Assembly: GCA_000320545.1 (NCBI GenBank)
Contig: ADNK01000550.1
Coordinates: 62,001-126,000 of the forward strand
Reading direction: 5' to 3'
Source of the DNA: Bigelowiella natans CCMP2755
Lineage: Eukaryota; Cercozoa; Chlorarachniophyceae
DNA: 64,000 nt
A program made the translations under genes and the position numbers. Below are positions 16,451 to 24,187 of this stretch, piece by piece. The notes under the pieces are model-generated. The model did not search any database. It saw nothing but the letters and a program-made list of their open reading frames with translations, and was not told where the DNA came from. Position 1 is the stretch's first letter; each line of letters opens with the position of its first letter.

Positions 16451-17871
16451 CTTTTACCCAGCCATGCGATTCTCTGAAGCAGTTGTTCTTTTCTGTGGTG
16501 GTCCTTGCATTTGTCTTCGAGGTATTGTTTGATGGTAACACCGTCCGGCATTTTCATGAGGGTAGTGGATGTTTGAGTTTGCTCACTGACGATTTTATTG
16601 ATTTCTCTGTTGACTTCAAGTTGCTCCTTGTGCATTTTTGAAAGCTCCAAGTTGTATTTTGCTTTTTGCATCATGAGCTCCATTTTCGCTTTTTCCATCT
16701 TGGTTTCTTGTTCAATTTCCATTAGCTTTGTCTTGGTTTCTTGTTCAATTTCCATTAGCTTTGTCTTGGTTTCTTGGTCAATTTCCATTAGCTTTGTCTT
16801 GGTTTCTTGGTCAATTTCTGTTAGCTTGAGCGTCGTTTCATCTTTTTTGCAAGTGATCTCATCCTGTCGCTTGTTGTGTTCACTTAGCATCTTGGCTTGT
16901 TGAGCAACGTTTGCAAGCTCTTTTTCTCCCTCTGCAATATGGATTTTTACCTGCCATGTTGTCTGCACATCTTGCACTTTTGCCAATTCCTTGTTTCTGT
17001 AAGAATTAAACTCTTCATCACTGAAGCTCGTATCTGTTTTGACAAGGTGAGAAGTTGCGCCTTCCAACATGCTAAGAGCTTGACCAGTGTTGCGTTCACC
17101 GACGCCAATTGCGGTCTTGACTTCCATGTCCGGTCTATTCTTTTGATAGTTCCCAGTGATCTCAGAAACAAGTGTCAAGTCGCCATTTTCAATGCGTTCA
17201 ATTTGTTCAATGACCCAAGTTTGGATTTTGTTAGCAACCGTTGTGTGGATCCTCAGCATGAATTTTTTGAATCCTTTCAGAGTCATCAAACATTGTTTCG
17301 CAATGGTGTTATTTTTCCCTCTTGTTACACTTTCAATGTAATGGTTTTCGAGGCAGCAATTTCGCAAATGTGTCATTGCAGTGGACTTTTTTGTACAACC
17401 AAGTGGTTCCCACACGCAATCCATGTCAATTGGATGAGAAACATCTTTTGCTTTTGCCACGCTTGAAAGGTATTTCTGAATTTTTCTCAAGTTCTGGTTC
17501 ATGCGAATTAGCGAATTGACTTTCTCCAGAACTGGCATCCTCAATTTGTCATGAATGTCATTCGTTTTCTCCATCCAAATCTTGAGACCTTTCAAACTTA
17601 ACCAATGACGAATCAACTTGCGACCTCGTTTGCCCTCGTTTTCAGTAATTACTTTGTGGTGTTCACCCAAGTTGCAAGCTCGTAAAGAATCTACTAATTC
17701 ACTCTTAGTGTTAAACTTGAAAAACTTTGACACTTGATCTGTGTGAATGATGTATTCGTCTTTTGCATCTTCGTCGGCATCGCTTATGAAATTGATGATT
17801 TTGCGCACTTTTTCGTTCATCGCTTGTTGGTGTTTGGCGGACATGAGCTGTTGAAAGGTAGAAGAAGCCAT
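16408..17871 (-). CDS. MSV199-type DNA-binding protein with coiled coil
   Basis: A 487-aa protein. Two related domains are visible: residues about 45-121 (KFFKFNTKSELVDSL, then WLSLKGLKIWMEKTNDIHDKL) and about 146-227 (HPIDMDCVWEPLGCTKKSTA, then LMTLKGFKKFMLRIHTTVA). Both fit the MSV199 domain, a probable DNA-binding module of entomopox-, irido- and other large viruses, often paired with KilA-N or BRO domains. Residues about 300-430 form a long coiled coil holding an 11-residue repeat, LMEI(D/E)QETKTK, present nearly four times. The annotated C-terminus ends abruptly; the reading frame seems broken at 16452-16455 (see the adjoining entry). The E2F-like sites and tandem repeats lie directly upstream. 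Confidence 0.78.
   Translation of the reverse strand: MASSTFQQLMSAKHQQAMNEKVRKIINFISDADEDAKDEYIIHTDQVSKFFKFNTKSELVDSLRACNLGEHHKVITENEGKRGRKLIRHWLSLKGLKIWMEKTNDIHDKLRMPVLEKVNSLIRMNQNLRKIQKYLSSVAKAKDVSHPIDMDCVWEPLGCTKKSTAMTHLRNCCLENHYIESVTRGKNNTIAKQCLMTLKGFKKFMLRIHTTVANKIQTWVIEQIERIENGDLTLVSEITGNYQKNRPDMEVKTAIGVGERNTGQALSMLEGATSHLVKTDTSFSDEEFNSYRNKELAKVQDVQTTWQVKIHIAEGEKELANVAQQAKMLSEHNKRQDEITCKKDETTLKLTEIDQETKTKLMEIDQETKTKLMEIEQETKTKLMEIEQETKMEKAKMELMMQKAKYNLELSKMHKEQLEVNREINKIVSEQTQTSTTLMKMPDGVTIKQYLEDKCKDHHRKEQLLQRIAWLGKRSLRNGNLNILTKT
16706..16830 (-). repeat. 33-base in-frame tandem repeat in the coiled coil
   Basis: Nearly four copies of a 33-base unit coding for LMEI(D/E)QETKTK. Copies differ by a few bases (GTTC or GGTC). 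An 11-residue unit matches a coiled-coil (hendecad) period, so copy number changes would alter rod length without breaking the frame. Confidence 0.8.
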
Positions 17872-17937
17872 TGTGGGTGTTTGCGAATTTGAGTTGTGAC
17901 TTCTTTTGGTTCAAGTAAAAACCACAATTGTTTCGAT

Positions 17938-17945
17938 TTTGGCGC
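17938..17945 (+). promoter_or_regulatory. E2F-like site TTTGGCGC
   Basis: A perfect match to the E2F core TTTSSCGC, 67 bases upstream of the start of the MSV199-type gene. A single 8-base match is weak, but two longer related sites follow at 17999 and 18306. Confidence 0.3.
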
Positions 17946-17954
17946 AAATTTTGA

Positions 17955-18261
17955 CGTCGCACATTGCAAACAGACATCGTTTTGATATCAAAACATTTTT
18001 TGGCGGGAAAGTGTTTCGTTTTCTTTGAGTAAAAGCATGTCAAATATCCTACAAAATGGAGGGGATTTAGGTGTGCAGCACGTGTTTCTCATGCTGGTTT
18101 TTAAGACCTTAATCTTTGCATGACATTTTGAAATTTGTTGATGAAGGGTGAAATGCATCTAATGTAATTGTCGTAGGTGTTGTTGCGGTGGCATTTTAAA
18201 TAATTTGATTCCATTTTTGACAATTTTGCAAAATGTGAAAATCGCCTGTCCATTTTTTTAA
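17955..18261 (+). repeat. 307-base tandem repeat, copy 1
   Basis: First of 2.5 head-to-tail copies, starting GTCGCACATTGCAAACAG and ending with CGCCTGTCCATTTTTTTAA. It includes GCAGCACGTGTTTCTCATGC with an E-box CACGTG and, at 17999-18010, TTTGGCGGGAAA. The open frames across it (such as 18101-18298) recur because the DNA is repeated and have no independent support. Confidence 0.9.
17999..18010 (+). promoter_or_regulatory. E2F-like site TTTGGCGGGAAA in repeat copy 1
   Basis: Identical to the classic metazoan/plant E2F consensus form TTTGGCGGGAAA. The same 12 bases occur in copy 2 at 18306-18317. Function is inference; the host is unknown. Confidence 0.35.
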
Positions 18262-18570
18262 TGTCGCACATTGCAAACAGCATTCGTTTTGACATCAAAA
18301 CATTTTTTGGCGGGAAAGTGTTTCGTTTTCTTTGAGTTAAAGTGTGTCAAATTTTCTGCAAAACGGAGGGGATTTCGGTGTGCAGCACGTGTTTCTCATG
18401 CTGGTTTTTCAGACCTTAATCTTTGCATGACATTTTGAAATTTGTTGATGAAGGGTGAAATGCATCTAATGTAATTGTCGTAGGTGTTGTTGCGGTGGCA
18501 TTTTAAATAATTTGATTGTTTTTTTTTGACAATTTTGCAAAATGTAAAAATCGCCTGTCCATTTTTTTAA
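18262..18570 (+). repeat. 309-base tandem repeat, copy 2
   Basis: Second copy, well over 90 percent identical to copy 1 by eye. Differences are scattered point changes (for example AAATATCCTACAAAATGG against AAATTTTCTGCAAAACGG) and a T-run expansion near 18520. It retains the CACGTG element and the E2F-like site at 18306-18317. Confidence 0.9.
18306..18317 (+). promoter_or_regulatory. E2F-like site TTTGGCGGGAAA in repeat copy 2
   Basis: Second copy of the 12-base site, 307 bases from the first. Part of a shared 17-base stretch GGCGGGAAAGTGTTTCG that recurs inverted near 38850. Confidence 0.35.
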
Positions 18571-18710
18571 TGTCGCACATTGCAAACAGCATTCGTTTTG
18601 ACATTAAAATGTTTCCTACAAAATGAAGGGGATTTCGGTGTGCTCCACGTCTATCTCTCTTGTGCTGTTTTTTCAGACCTTGATCTTTGCACCACATTTT
18701 GAAATCAACA
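18571..18710 (+). repeat. Tandem repeat, partial copy 3
   Basis: Third, shortened copy. About 40 bases including the E2F-like site are missing after GTTTTGACATTAAAA, and the later part has diverged (GTGCTCCACGTCTATC). Similarity ends around TTTTGAAATCAAC, where the half-site cluster begins. Confidence 0.85.
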
Positions 18711-18806
18711 CTAGTAGTACATGCCCGCAAAACATCACTAGAAAGTGTTGTAGCATTGATTTGTACTAGTGATTGAAAAACACAACTACAAAGTATTAGT
18801 GATTGT
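18703..18806 (+). repeat. Cluster of ACTAGTG-type half-sites
   Basis: About 100 bases with several direct and inverted copies of an ACTAGTG/ACTAGAA/TTAGTGATTG motif, ending in the arms of the 40-base palindrome (CACTAATT and AATTAGTG). No gene is present here. It could be a protein-binding array, for instance at an origin. Confidence 0.55.
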
Positions 18807-18846
18807 TGTCACTAATTGGGGCGGGGCCCCGCCCCAATTAGTGACA
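18807..18846. repeat. 40-base perfect palindrome, GC-rich centre
   Basis: A perfect inverted repeat without spacer: arms TGTCACTAATTGGGGCGGGG, centre GGCC. It lies 20 bases past the stop of the minus-strand gene at 18866-19372, so it could end that transcript. Its placement at the end of the repeat block also fits a structured origin or a protein-binding site. Confidence 0.9.
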
Positions 18847-18865
18847 CCAACCAAGAAGCTTTGTT

Positions 18866-19372
18866 TTAGTTTTGCACAAGTCTATCTCGCTTTTTGACTA
18901 AAATGCATGACAAAACTAACATAGAAGGGTCCGTTCCCAGCAATGACACCAAAAAAGGCCTGCTAGTAATTTCAAAAACTTTCTGTTTGCCCATGTGATG
19001 GAAACACAATGGAGCTAAAGAAGGTGAGGGGATGGAGTTCAAACAAAATCGATTTTTAGAGCACAAAAAGTGCTGGCATCTTTGGGAAGATATCCCTAAA
19101 TCACTTTGGACGTCTAGAAACTTGCATTGAACGTTGCAGGACATCTCAGAGAATCTTGGATCCCGCATGATCTCCGGTAGCTTGCGAGTAACCGCTTTTT
19201 TGAATTGCATCCACCTTCTAGAGTCAACGGCTTGGTTTTCCCACAGCCTGTTTTCTCGCAAAAAAATGAAGATTTTGAGCATTTTTGCAACGCGTTCTTG
19301 TGCTTCATCTGCATCATTGGCTTCTTTGATTAATTTTAACAAATTTGCTTTGAATTCGGGAAGGCTGTCCAT
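18866..19372 (-). CDS. Unknown protein, 168 aa
   Basis: No family recognised. The N-terminal 60 residues look helical and charged (EFKANLLKLIKEANDADEAQERVAKMLK), followed by RRWMQFKKAVTRKLPEIMRD. The C-terminal half is less regular, with several Cys. The ATG at 19372 is preceded by an A-run. The stop lies 20 bases from the 40-base palindrome. The last 60 residues have unusual composition and could result from drift past an older stop; this is a guess. Confidence 0.55.
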   Translation of the reverse strand: MDSLPEFKANLLKLIKEANDADEAQERVAKMLKIFIFLRENRLWENQAVDSRRWMQFKKAVTRKLPEIMRDPRFSEMSCNVQCKFLDVQSDLGISSQRCQHFLCSKNRFCLNSIPSPSLAPLCFHHMGKQKVFEITSRPFLVSLLGTDPSMLVLSCILVKKRDRLVQN

Positions 19373-19471
19373 TTTTTTTGCGTTTCATGTGCATGCAAAT
19401 GGGCACAATCAAAATTTTTTTCTCATTTAAAAGCATGATCTTGCTTGTTAATTGGCAAACAAATAACTAAC

Positions 19472-20011
19472 ATGCCAACTGTCGTCCGTCTGAAGGTCGA
19501 TCCTGCATTCAAGTTGCAAATGCAGATGAAACAAGGAAAAAAACCATCATTGAGAAGAATTTTGAAAATTAGCAGAGGAATTAAAGAAAGAAAACCCAGA
19601 GCCATTGCAATGAACAGATTTTTGAACTATGCAAAACATGTGACTAACAAATGCCCATCCAGTTTGGTAAAAAGTGAAGACATGTGCAGTGACAAATTGT
19701 GCGACAACAAATCACTTGACATGCAAATGAGTTATCCAAATGAACCCAAAGAAAAATACCTGTGGTGGAAGAAATTGCACACAAATGCACTACCGGTTCA
19801 TCGCCAAGAAGTGACTAGAATGGGAAGAAGAGCAAAAGACAGAAAAAATCGACAAATGAAACTGATGTTGTTAGCTCCGATGAACAATGAAGGTTGTCGA
19901 CATGATGCTCAAAGCAAATTTGACTTTTACATGGGAAAATGTGAGCCTACAAGCACTCAAAAACAAAAAAAGGATTACTTTGAAATGTCTAAGTTCATTT
20001 GCAACGCATGA
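19472..20011 (+). CDS. Unknown strongly basic protein, 179 aa
   Basis: Rich in Lys, Arg, Met and Gln, with clusters such as KPSLRRILKISRGIKERKPR and RMGRRAKDRKNRQMK. It is not recognised. Such composition suits a DNA- or RNA-binding or virion core protein. The frame runs nine codons upstream to a TTG; ATG 19472 is the likely start. It converges with the acetyltransferase gene ten bases away. Confidence 0.62.
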   Translation: MPTVVRLKVDPAFKLQMQMKQGKKPSLRRILKISRGIKERKPRAIAMNRFLNYAKHVTNKCPSSLVKSEDMCSDKLCDNKSLDMQMSYPNEPKEKYLWWKKLHTNALPVHRQEVTRMGRRAKDRKNRQMKLMLLAPMNNEGCRHDAQSKFDFYMGKCEPTSTQKQKKDYFEMSKFICNA

Positions 20012-20020
20012 ATGTGCAAA

Positions 20021-20650
20021 TCATTTTGCGCATCGTGTCATTCGAATTCCTGCATTGGGGTCCAGTTTGTAGCGACGTTCGTAGCAGTTCTTACGTGTTT
20101 GTTTCTTGCAGGCATCTTCACATGGAACATAACCCATTCTACTCCAATATTTGTCAGAACCCTCCGCGGCATACAATCGTGTTTGCTTCAAAACGTCATC
20201 GTTTTCTGCGCGCGCATGGAAATAGTTGATAAGTGCAGTGCCAGCTTTGGTGCCTTTTTGACCACACACAAGATCCAAATAAATCTCATTCTTTTTAGCT
20301 ATCGGTTTTGGCTCACCATCAAGTGTGGTCATGGTTGTGTGGTCATTGAAAGTCAGAATGCCTGTCATGTTGCCAACCGCATCTCTTGCAACTAAGACCT
20401 CGTTGGCTGCATCTACTGTTCCTTTTGCAAAATTTACAAACCCATCGCGCGGTTTCCTTGCCACAATTTCACCGTTGCGTAATGTTTTAGTGTAACCATG
20501 AGGAAATGCCAAATGTCTACAGATGTGGATGTTTTCCAAAAATTCTCTTTTTATCGGTTCTTTGCACTTGTTCGTTTTGCAGTGTTGTATCGTTGTCATG
20601 ATTGCGTGTGTGACTTTGATTCTTTGAAAATTGTCAGACAGCAAACGCAT
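20021..20650 (-). CDS. GNAT-fold N-acetyltransferase
   Basis: A 209-aa protein whose C-terminal half fits the GNAT fold: the beta4 strand EIYLDLVCGQ, a pyrophosphate-binding loop and helix GTKAGTALINYFHARAE (Q/R-x-x-G-x-G/A type), then TRLYAAEGSDKYWSRMGYVPC, the beta5, helix and Y-x-x-x-GF-like end. GNAT enzymes transfer acetyl groups from acetyl-CoA to amines of proteins or small molecules. The loop reads QKGTKAG rather than the common QGKGIG, so activity is likely but not certain. The first ATG is at 20650; a Met at 20599 would still keep the whole domain. The substrate cannot be told. Confidence 0.7.
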   Translation of the reverse strand: MRLLSDNFQRIKVTHAIMTTIQHCKTNKCKEPIKREFLENIHICRHLAFPHGYTKTLRNGEIVARKPRDGFVNFAKGTVDAANEVLVARDAVGNMTGILTFNDHTTMTTLDGEPKPIAKKNEIYLDLVCGQKGTKAGTALINYFHARAENDDVLKQTRLYAAEGSDKYWSRMGYVPCEDACKKQTRKNCYERRYKLDPNAGIRMTRCAK

Positions 20651-20747
20651 CAATTCACATTTTTATTTTCATTTTTTGCATGACTCCACATCCTCTATTG
20701 GAAAATTCATGATTCGAGATTTTCCATCAAAATTTGAACCACAACAA

Positions 20748-20990
20748 TCATGAAGCTGCGAAGAAGAATGAGCTCATCGAGGTTGTTCCAAAAAGAGTCA
20801 ACCAGTACAAGATGTCATAAGTGGTCCATGCAAATCCCTCATCCCAATCACCCACAAGATATTTGGTCGCTAAAGATGCCAGTAGAGAAACCAAAAGTAC
20901 AGAGGACACGTTCGACTGATTTTCAAATCTAGTGAGCAGATAAGTCACAAGCACCGCGCACACAAGAGTTTGCAACACTTTTGACAACAT
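20748..20990 (-). CDS. Small conserved membrane protein (GDWDEG type)
   Basis: An 80-aa protein with three hydrophobic segments (about residues 4-20, 29-45 and 60-78). The core TKYLVGDWDEGFAWTTYDILYWLTL recalls to me a short membrane protein family with a GDWD-x-G and W-T-x-x-D-I-x-YW signature that recurs in phycodna- and mimivirus-like genomes; this is from memory. The likely location is the virion or host membrane. Function unknown. Confidence 0.7.
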   Translation of the reverse strand: MLSKVLQTLVCAVLVTYLLTRFENQSNVSSVLLVSLLASLATKYLVGDWDEGFAWTTYDILYWLTLFGTTSMSSFFFAAS

Positions 20991-21315
20991 TTGTTCAATT
21001 TTTTTAGTGATAGCGACTTTTTATTTTTCTTCTAAAAATTTATTTGAAGACAACACCGATGAAATATTTGGTACAAAATATCTCAAAATGTAGAGATTTG
21101 ACCTAAAAAACTCCACACTAAGCCATTGCGCAACATTGCGCGGCACAACGAGAATGTGACACATTGTGGTGTCATTTCTTTGAAATTTTGTCTGTCGCGG
21201 TGCAAAAATCAGAGGCATTGTGTCCAAAAGAAAAGTAAAATCAGAACCCAAGAGAAGCAGAACTCAAGAAAATCAAGAGAACAGTGGCCCGCCTCTTTCC
21301 CCGCCCATTGTGACA

Positions 21316-21792
21316 ATGACCCCTCCTACTTTTAGCAAGACTCTGTCCCAGGAAAACAAGTGCATTAGGGTTAAAGCTAGGCATTTTAACAACAATCCAC
21401 ACAAAATGTATCTTGGCTTTCTCAAAGCATTTGATTACCTGGATTGCAAAAAAGGAAGCACTCTTTTCCAACAACACGAGGATCTTTGTGTGATCACAGC
21501 TGTTCTGTTTCTAGCATCTAACCCTGAACGAAAATCCACAAAAGATCCAATGTACAACTGCAAAGAAATTACCTCGGCACATAAGAGCAGCTTCTTGAAG
21601 AAACTTCTCCCCAAGAACATGATGAAGAAAGTCGACGAGTTTTTGGATTCTCATTGCATGCTCATCGCAGACACCAAAAGGCCAGACAACGACCGGAGCG
21701 CTTTGTTTGAAGATTTAGTCAAAAAACAAAAATTGCTAAGCAAAAATTACCACATGCATCTGAATTGCAAACACCAATTCACCATCAATTAA
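21316..21792 (+). CDS. Unknown protein, 158 aa
   Basis: Not recognised. The body appears helical and basic (KMYLGFLKAFDYLDCKKGSTL, then SSFLKKLLPKNMMKKVDEFLD). The frame is open upstream to 21184, passing a GTG at 21220 through a Pro- and Ser-rich stretch, but the first ATG is at 21316. Whether the Pro-rich part is translated is unclear. An A9 run follows the stop. Confidence 0.55.
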   Translation: MTPPTFSKTLSQENKCIRVKARHFNNNPHKMYLGFLKAFDYLDCKKGSTLFQQHEDLCVITAVLFLASNPERKSTKDPMYNCKEITSAHKSSFLKKLLPKNMMKKVDEFLDSHCMLIADTKRPDNDRSALFEDLVKKQKLLSKNYHMHLNCKHQFTIN

Positions 21793-21874
21793 AAAAAAAT
21801 GTGTGACACTAAATGTTTACGCTTGAACATGGCACATCAAAAACCAAAAGCACACCAACAACTCTAAACAACAA

Positions 21875-22873
21875 ATGAGTGCACACGATGCAGCGAATCT
21901 TGAAACGTACGAAAAATACAAATTAAAAGGCAAAGCACAAAAGCATGCGATTTGCGTTAACAAATTAGCCCTTAAATTGTTTAATAAAGAACGGCATACT
22001 AACCCAACGAAAAAAATCTCAAAGTTTATGAATTCGTACAAATGCGTGGCACCAATGACAAAACAAGAATTCGCATTGAACAATTTGACATGCATGGACA
22101 AATTGATGTATGAACAAATCCACAACATGACCTTTTACGATGACAAAAAACACGTCCGAAAAGCACAAAAGGACGTGAGAAACGACAAAAAAGAAAAGGA
22201 GTACAGACGTCAAATGAAACACAAAACTGACACAAAGAACAAAATGAACCAATTGCAAAAGATGTCAGAGTATTTGAGCCGAACCACTGGTTTAAAAACC
22301 ATTGACAGTGACTCCGAAAGGTACGACGGCAAACGCATTGTTTTCAGTGACAGTGAAGACGATGAAGAGGAAAGTGACGATGACGAAGATCAGCCTATCA
22401 TGCCAAAGAAAACAAACACAAACGGAGCAAAAACAAAAAAAAAAACAACACACGACTGCAAAACTCATGGTAATGGAACACTGTTGTACAAAACAAACAG
22501 AAAAAATCCGAATGCGCCTTTCCATTTGAGATGTGATAACAACATTTGGAAAATGCATGAAGGTTATGCACGTAAAGGGAGGCCGTATCGTGCATTGTTG
22601 AACCCCACAAATGCAAAAAGTGGTTTCAAAATTGTTGCGAGACAAATGACAGTCGATGTGAACGATCTAGAGGACCATGAAAAACAAATGCTAGATGACT
22701 ATTATTTGACCGACGAAGACAAACAAATGGTAAATCAGTACTACGATAGCGAAATGCACAAAAAATGGTTGTCTGACAAAAACATGACGACGAACAAAGC
22801 TAACTCGTTTGGAAAAGGAAAAGGAAAAGGAGGCCCACCCCGTAACCGTACCGAACTACACATGATGGACTAA
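21875..22873 (+). CDS. Unknown charged protein with acidic Ser/Asp stretch
   Basis: A 332-aa hydrophilic protein. Residues 1-140 are Lys-rich and helical; about residues 150-175 form an acidic run (SDSEDDEEESDDDEDQ) typical of casein kinase 2 targets; a basic segment (KKTNTNGAKTKKKT) follows. A central domain with HGNGTLLYKTNRKNPNAPFHLRCD could be a small beta fold. The end carries GKGKGKGG. No family is recognised. Mixed acid/base runs suggest a nucleic-acid-associated or chaperone-like role, which is inference. A-runs and a GTGTGAC sequence lie 60 bases upstream. Confidence 0.66.
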   Translation: MSAHDAANLETYEKYKLKGKAQKHAICVNKLALKLFNKERHTNPTKKISKFMNSYKCVAPMTKQEFALNNLTCMDKLMYEQIHNMTFYDDKKHVRKAQKDVRNDKKEKEYRRQMKHKTDTKNKMNQLQKMSEYLSRTTGLKTIDSDSERYDGKRIVFSDSEDDEEESDDDEDQPIMPKKTNTNGAKTKKKTTHDCKTHGNGTLLYKTNRKNPNAPFHLRCDNNIWKMHEGYARKGRPYRALLNPTNAKSGFKIVARQMTVDVNDLEDHEKQMLDDYYLTDEDKQMVNQYYDSEMHKKWLSDKNMTTNKANSFGKGKGKGGPPRNRTELHMMD

Positions 22874-22894
22874 TTTAGATTGTTCTTATTTGGG

Positions 22895-23386
22895 TTATTT
22901 GAGCATGACACGCGTTGGCTTGCCATCTACTCCTTGCTTTTTGCTTCTTTTTTTCGTGCACATCCTTTTGATTTGCTTCTTTGTCAGTTCACGCGCTGTG
23001 ACGACAGTTGTGCCAGGCATTTTGTAGTAGGGTCTACAATATGGGTATTTTTTCAAATTTTTTACTCCCTGACCCGATCCACAGGGTTTGTAGTTCCCAG
23101 GTCCTTTGCCCTTTTCACATACATTGACCCATTTCTCTTTGAACCATCTTTTCAAATTGCTTTTTGATTTTTTCTTGTTGGGTTTGGTTTTTCTGTGTTT
23201 AGTGTTTCCATTGTGGTCGGGTTTAGTCCCTTTGCACACTTGAACCGCGTATCCGTTTGCATGCGCCGATGGATACACAGCAAATTTCATTTTAGCTGTG
23301 CAGTGTCCTTCTGGACACAAGGAAAGTCGGCCGAGCTTGCGTTTTTTCTTGGCATCATGCAAGCATTGCTTGTATGTAAGTTTCAT
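22895..23386 (-). CDS. DUF5872-family protein
   Basis: A 163-aa basic protein with two conserved parts known in many NCLDVs and some phages. The first half ends in MKFAVYPSAHANGYAVQVCKG (YPSA-x-AN-x-YA signature). The second is the DUF5872-like block RWFKEKWVNVCEKGKGPGNYKPCGSG followed by YPYCRPYYKMPGTTVVTARE with its Cys and CRP residues. Function is unknown; conserved Cys suggest structure or metal binding. Start at 23386 is chosen because the conserved part begins there; the frame continues to ATGs at 23419 and 23461. The C-terminus is very basic. Confidence 0.82.
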   Translation of the reverse strand: MKLTYKQCLHDAKKKRKLGRLSLCPEGHCTAKMKFAVYPSAHANGYAVQVCKGTKPDHNGNTKHRKTKPNKKKSKSNLKRWFKEKWVNVCEKGKGPGNYKPCGSGQGVKNLKKYPYCRPYYKMPGTTVVTARELTKKQIKRMCTKKRSKKQGVDGKPTRVMLK

Positions 23387-23438
23387 CTTGCATTTATTTT
23401 CTGTCAGGATTGTCAACATGTGCACCTTCGAATGTAAG

Positions 23439-23456
23439 CAACAAAAAAAAATTAGG
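23439..23456 (-). promoter_or_regulatory. T-tract promoter-like element of the DUF5872 gene
   Basis: On the minus strand CCTAATTTTTTTTTGTTG lies 53 bases ahead of the ATG at 23386, between divergent genes. The opposite gene starts only 4 bases away, so the element more likely serves the minus-strand gene. Confidence 0.35.
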
Positions 23457-23459
23457 AAC

Positions 23460-23651
23460 ATGGCTGAACGTGGTCTTGAGATGTCATTGCATTCAGTGGT
23501 GATTGGAATGCTTGTGTATCTGGGCGCTGTTTATGGATTTGGTGTGTCACAACCCCGCGCAGAAAATGGAACATTGTTATTTGCAGCACTAGTCTTGATG
23601 TACATGCTGTTGTTTGGTCATGGTCTTCCAAAGTTTCCCATTGTCATTTAA
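23460..23651 (+). CDS. Small conserved membrane protein, 63 aa
   Basis: Two membrane helices (about residues 12-28 and 38-54). The sequence LHSVVIGMLVYLGAVY, then AENGTLLFAALVLMYMLLFGHGLP recalls to me a short membrane protein family of NCLDVs with HS-x-x-IG and MLFGH-x-LP signatures. The longer open frame upstream (from 23298) lies inside the opposite gene and is not supported. Probable virion membrane component. Confidence 0.68.
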   Translation: MAERGLEMSLHSVVIGMLVYLGAVYGFGVSQPRAENGTLLFAALVLMYMLLFGHGLPKFPIVI

Positions 23652-23761
23652 GTTAACGTCGTGTTCAACTTTTGCAACATTAAGTGTCGACATTGCACTT
23701 ACATTTTTTTGTTCAAGTGTTCCTTAGTTGTTTTTCGTTCTGCCCGAAATTCCAGACGACA

Positions 23762-24166
23762 ATGAAAGTCCTGTGTTCATGTGGATTTTGGGGAAGTTCA
23801 GAGCAGAAAGGCTTGTGCTCTGTGTGTTACAGAAAGCAATGTAGTGAATCATTGCCGATCGAAATAAAATCAAATTGGCGAATGAAACTCAAAAGCGCCA
23901 CGATAAAATTGAAGGCTTTGCATTGTTTCATGCGGGGTCTAAAACAAAAATCGCGTTTGTTCCAAAAAAACAAGAAACGATGCTTTCAGTGCAACAAAAA
24001 GGTCGGGTATCTTGGAATTGAATGTCGCTGTTTGTTTGTTTTTTGTGACAGCCACAGACTTCCTCACGCACACAATTGCAAATTCGATCGCAAAAGACGC
24101 CAGAGATCTTTGCTTACCAAAGTGAACAAAGTTGTAAAACCGTCGAAAATTGTCAAAATAGAATGA
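23762..24166 (+). CDS. A20/AN1 zinc-finger protein
   Basis: A 134-aa protein with the layout of cellular stress-associated proteins and ZFAND proteins. The N-terminal A20-type finger is LCSCGFWGSSEQKGLCSVCYRKQC (CGFxG and CSxCY features). The AN1-type finger near residues 78-116 has CFQC, then CRC, FC, and HRLPHAHNC. A20 fingers bind ubiquitin, and A20/AN1 proteins act in stress and NF-kB-like or ubiquitin-proteasome signalling. The end is basic. ATG 23762 is the start, since the frame upstream is not conserved. A capture from a host gene is likely, given that this pairing is a eukaryotic invention. Confidence 0.83.
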   Translation: MKVLCSCGFWGSSEQKGLCSVCYRKQCSESLPIEIKSNWRMKLKSATIKLKALHCFMRGLKQKSRLFQKNKKRCFQCNKKVGYLGIECRCLFVFCDSHRLPHAHNCKFDRKRRQRSLLTKVNKVVKPSKIVKIE

Positions 24167-24187
24167 CTGCGCCCAATGCAGGTGTCA

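Noticed and set aside
16706..16830. CRISPR-like regular repeat
   Set aside because: The 33-base repeats are contiguous with no spacers and code for an 11-residue coiled-coil unit.
18101..18730. Two similar minus-strand frames (18101-18298 and 18503-18730)
   Set aside because: They are similar only because the DNA is a tandem repeat; no start signals and different ends.
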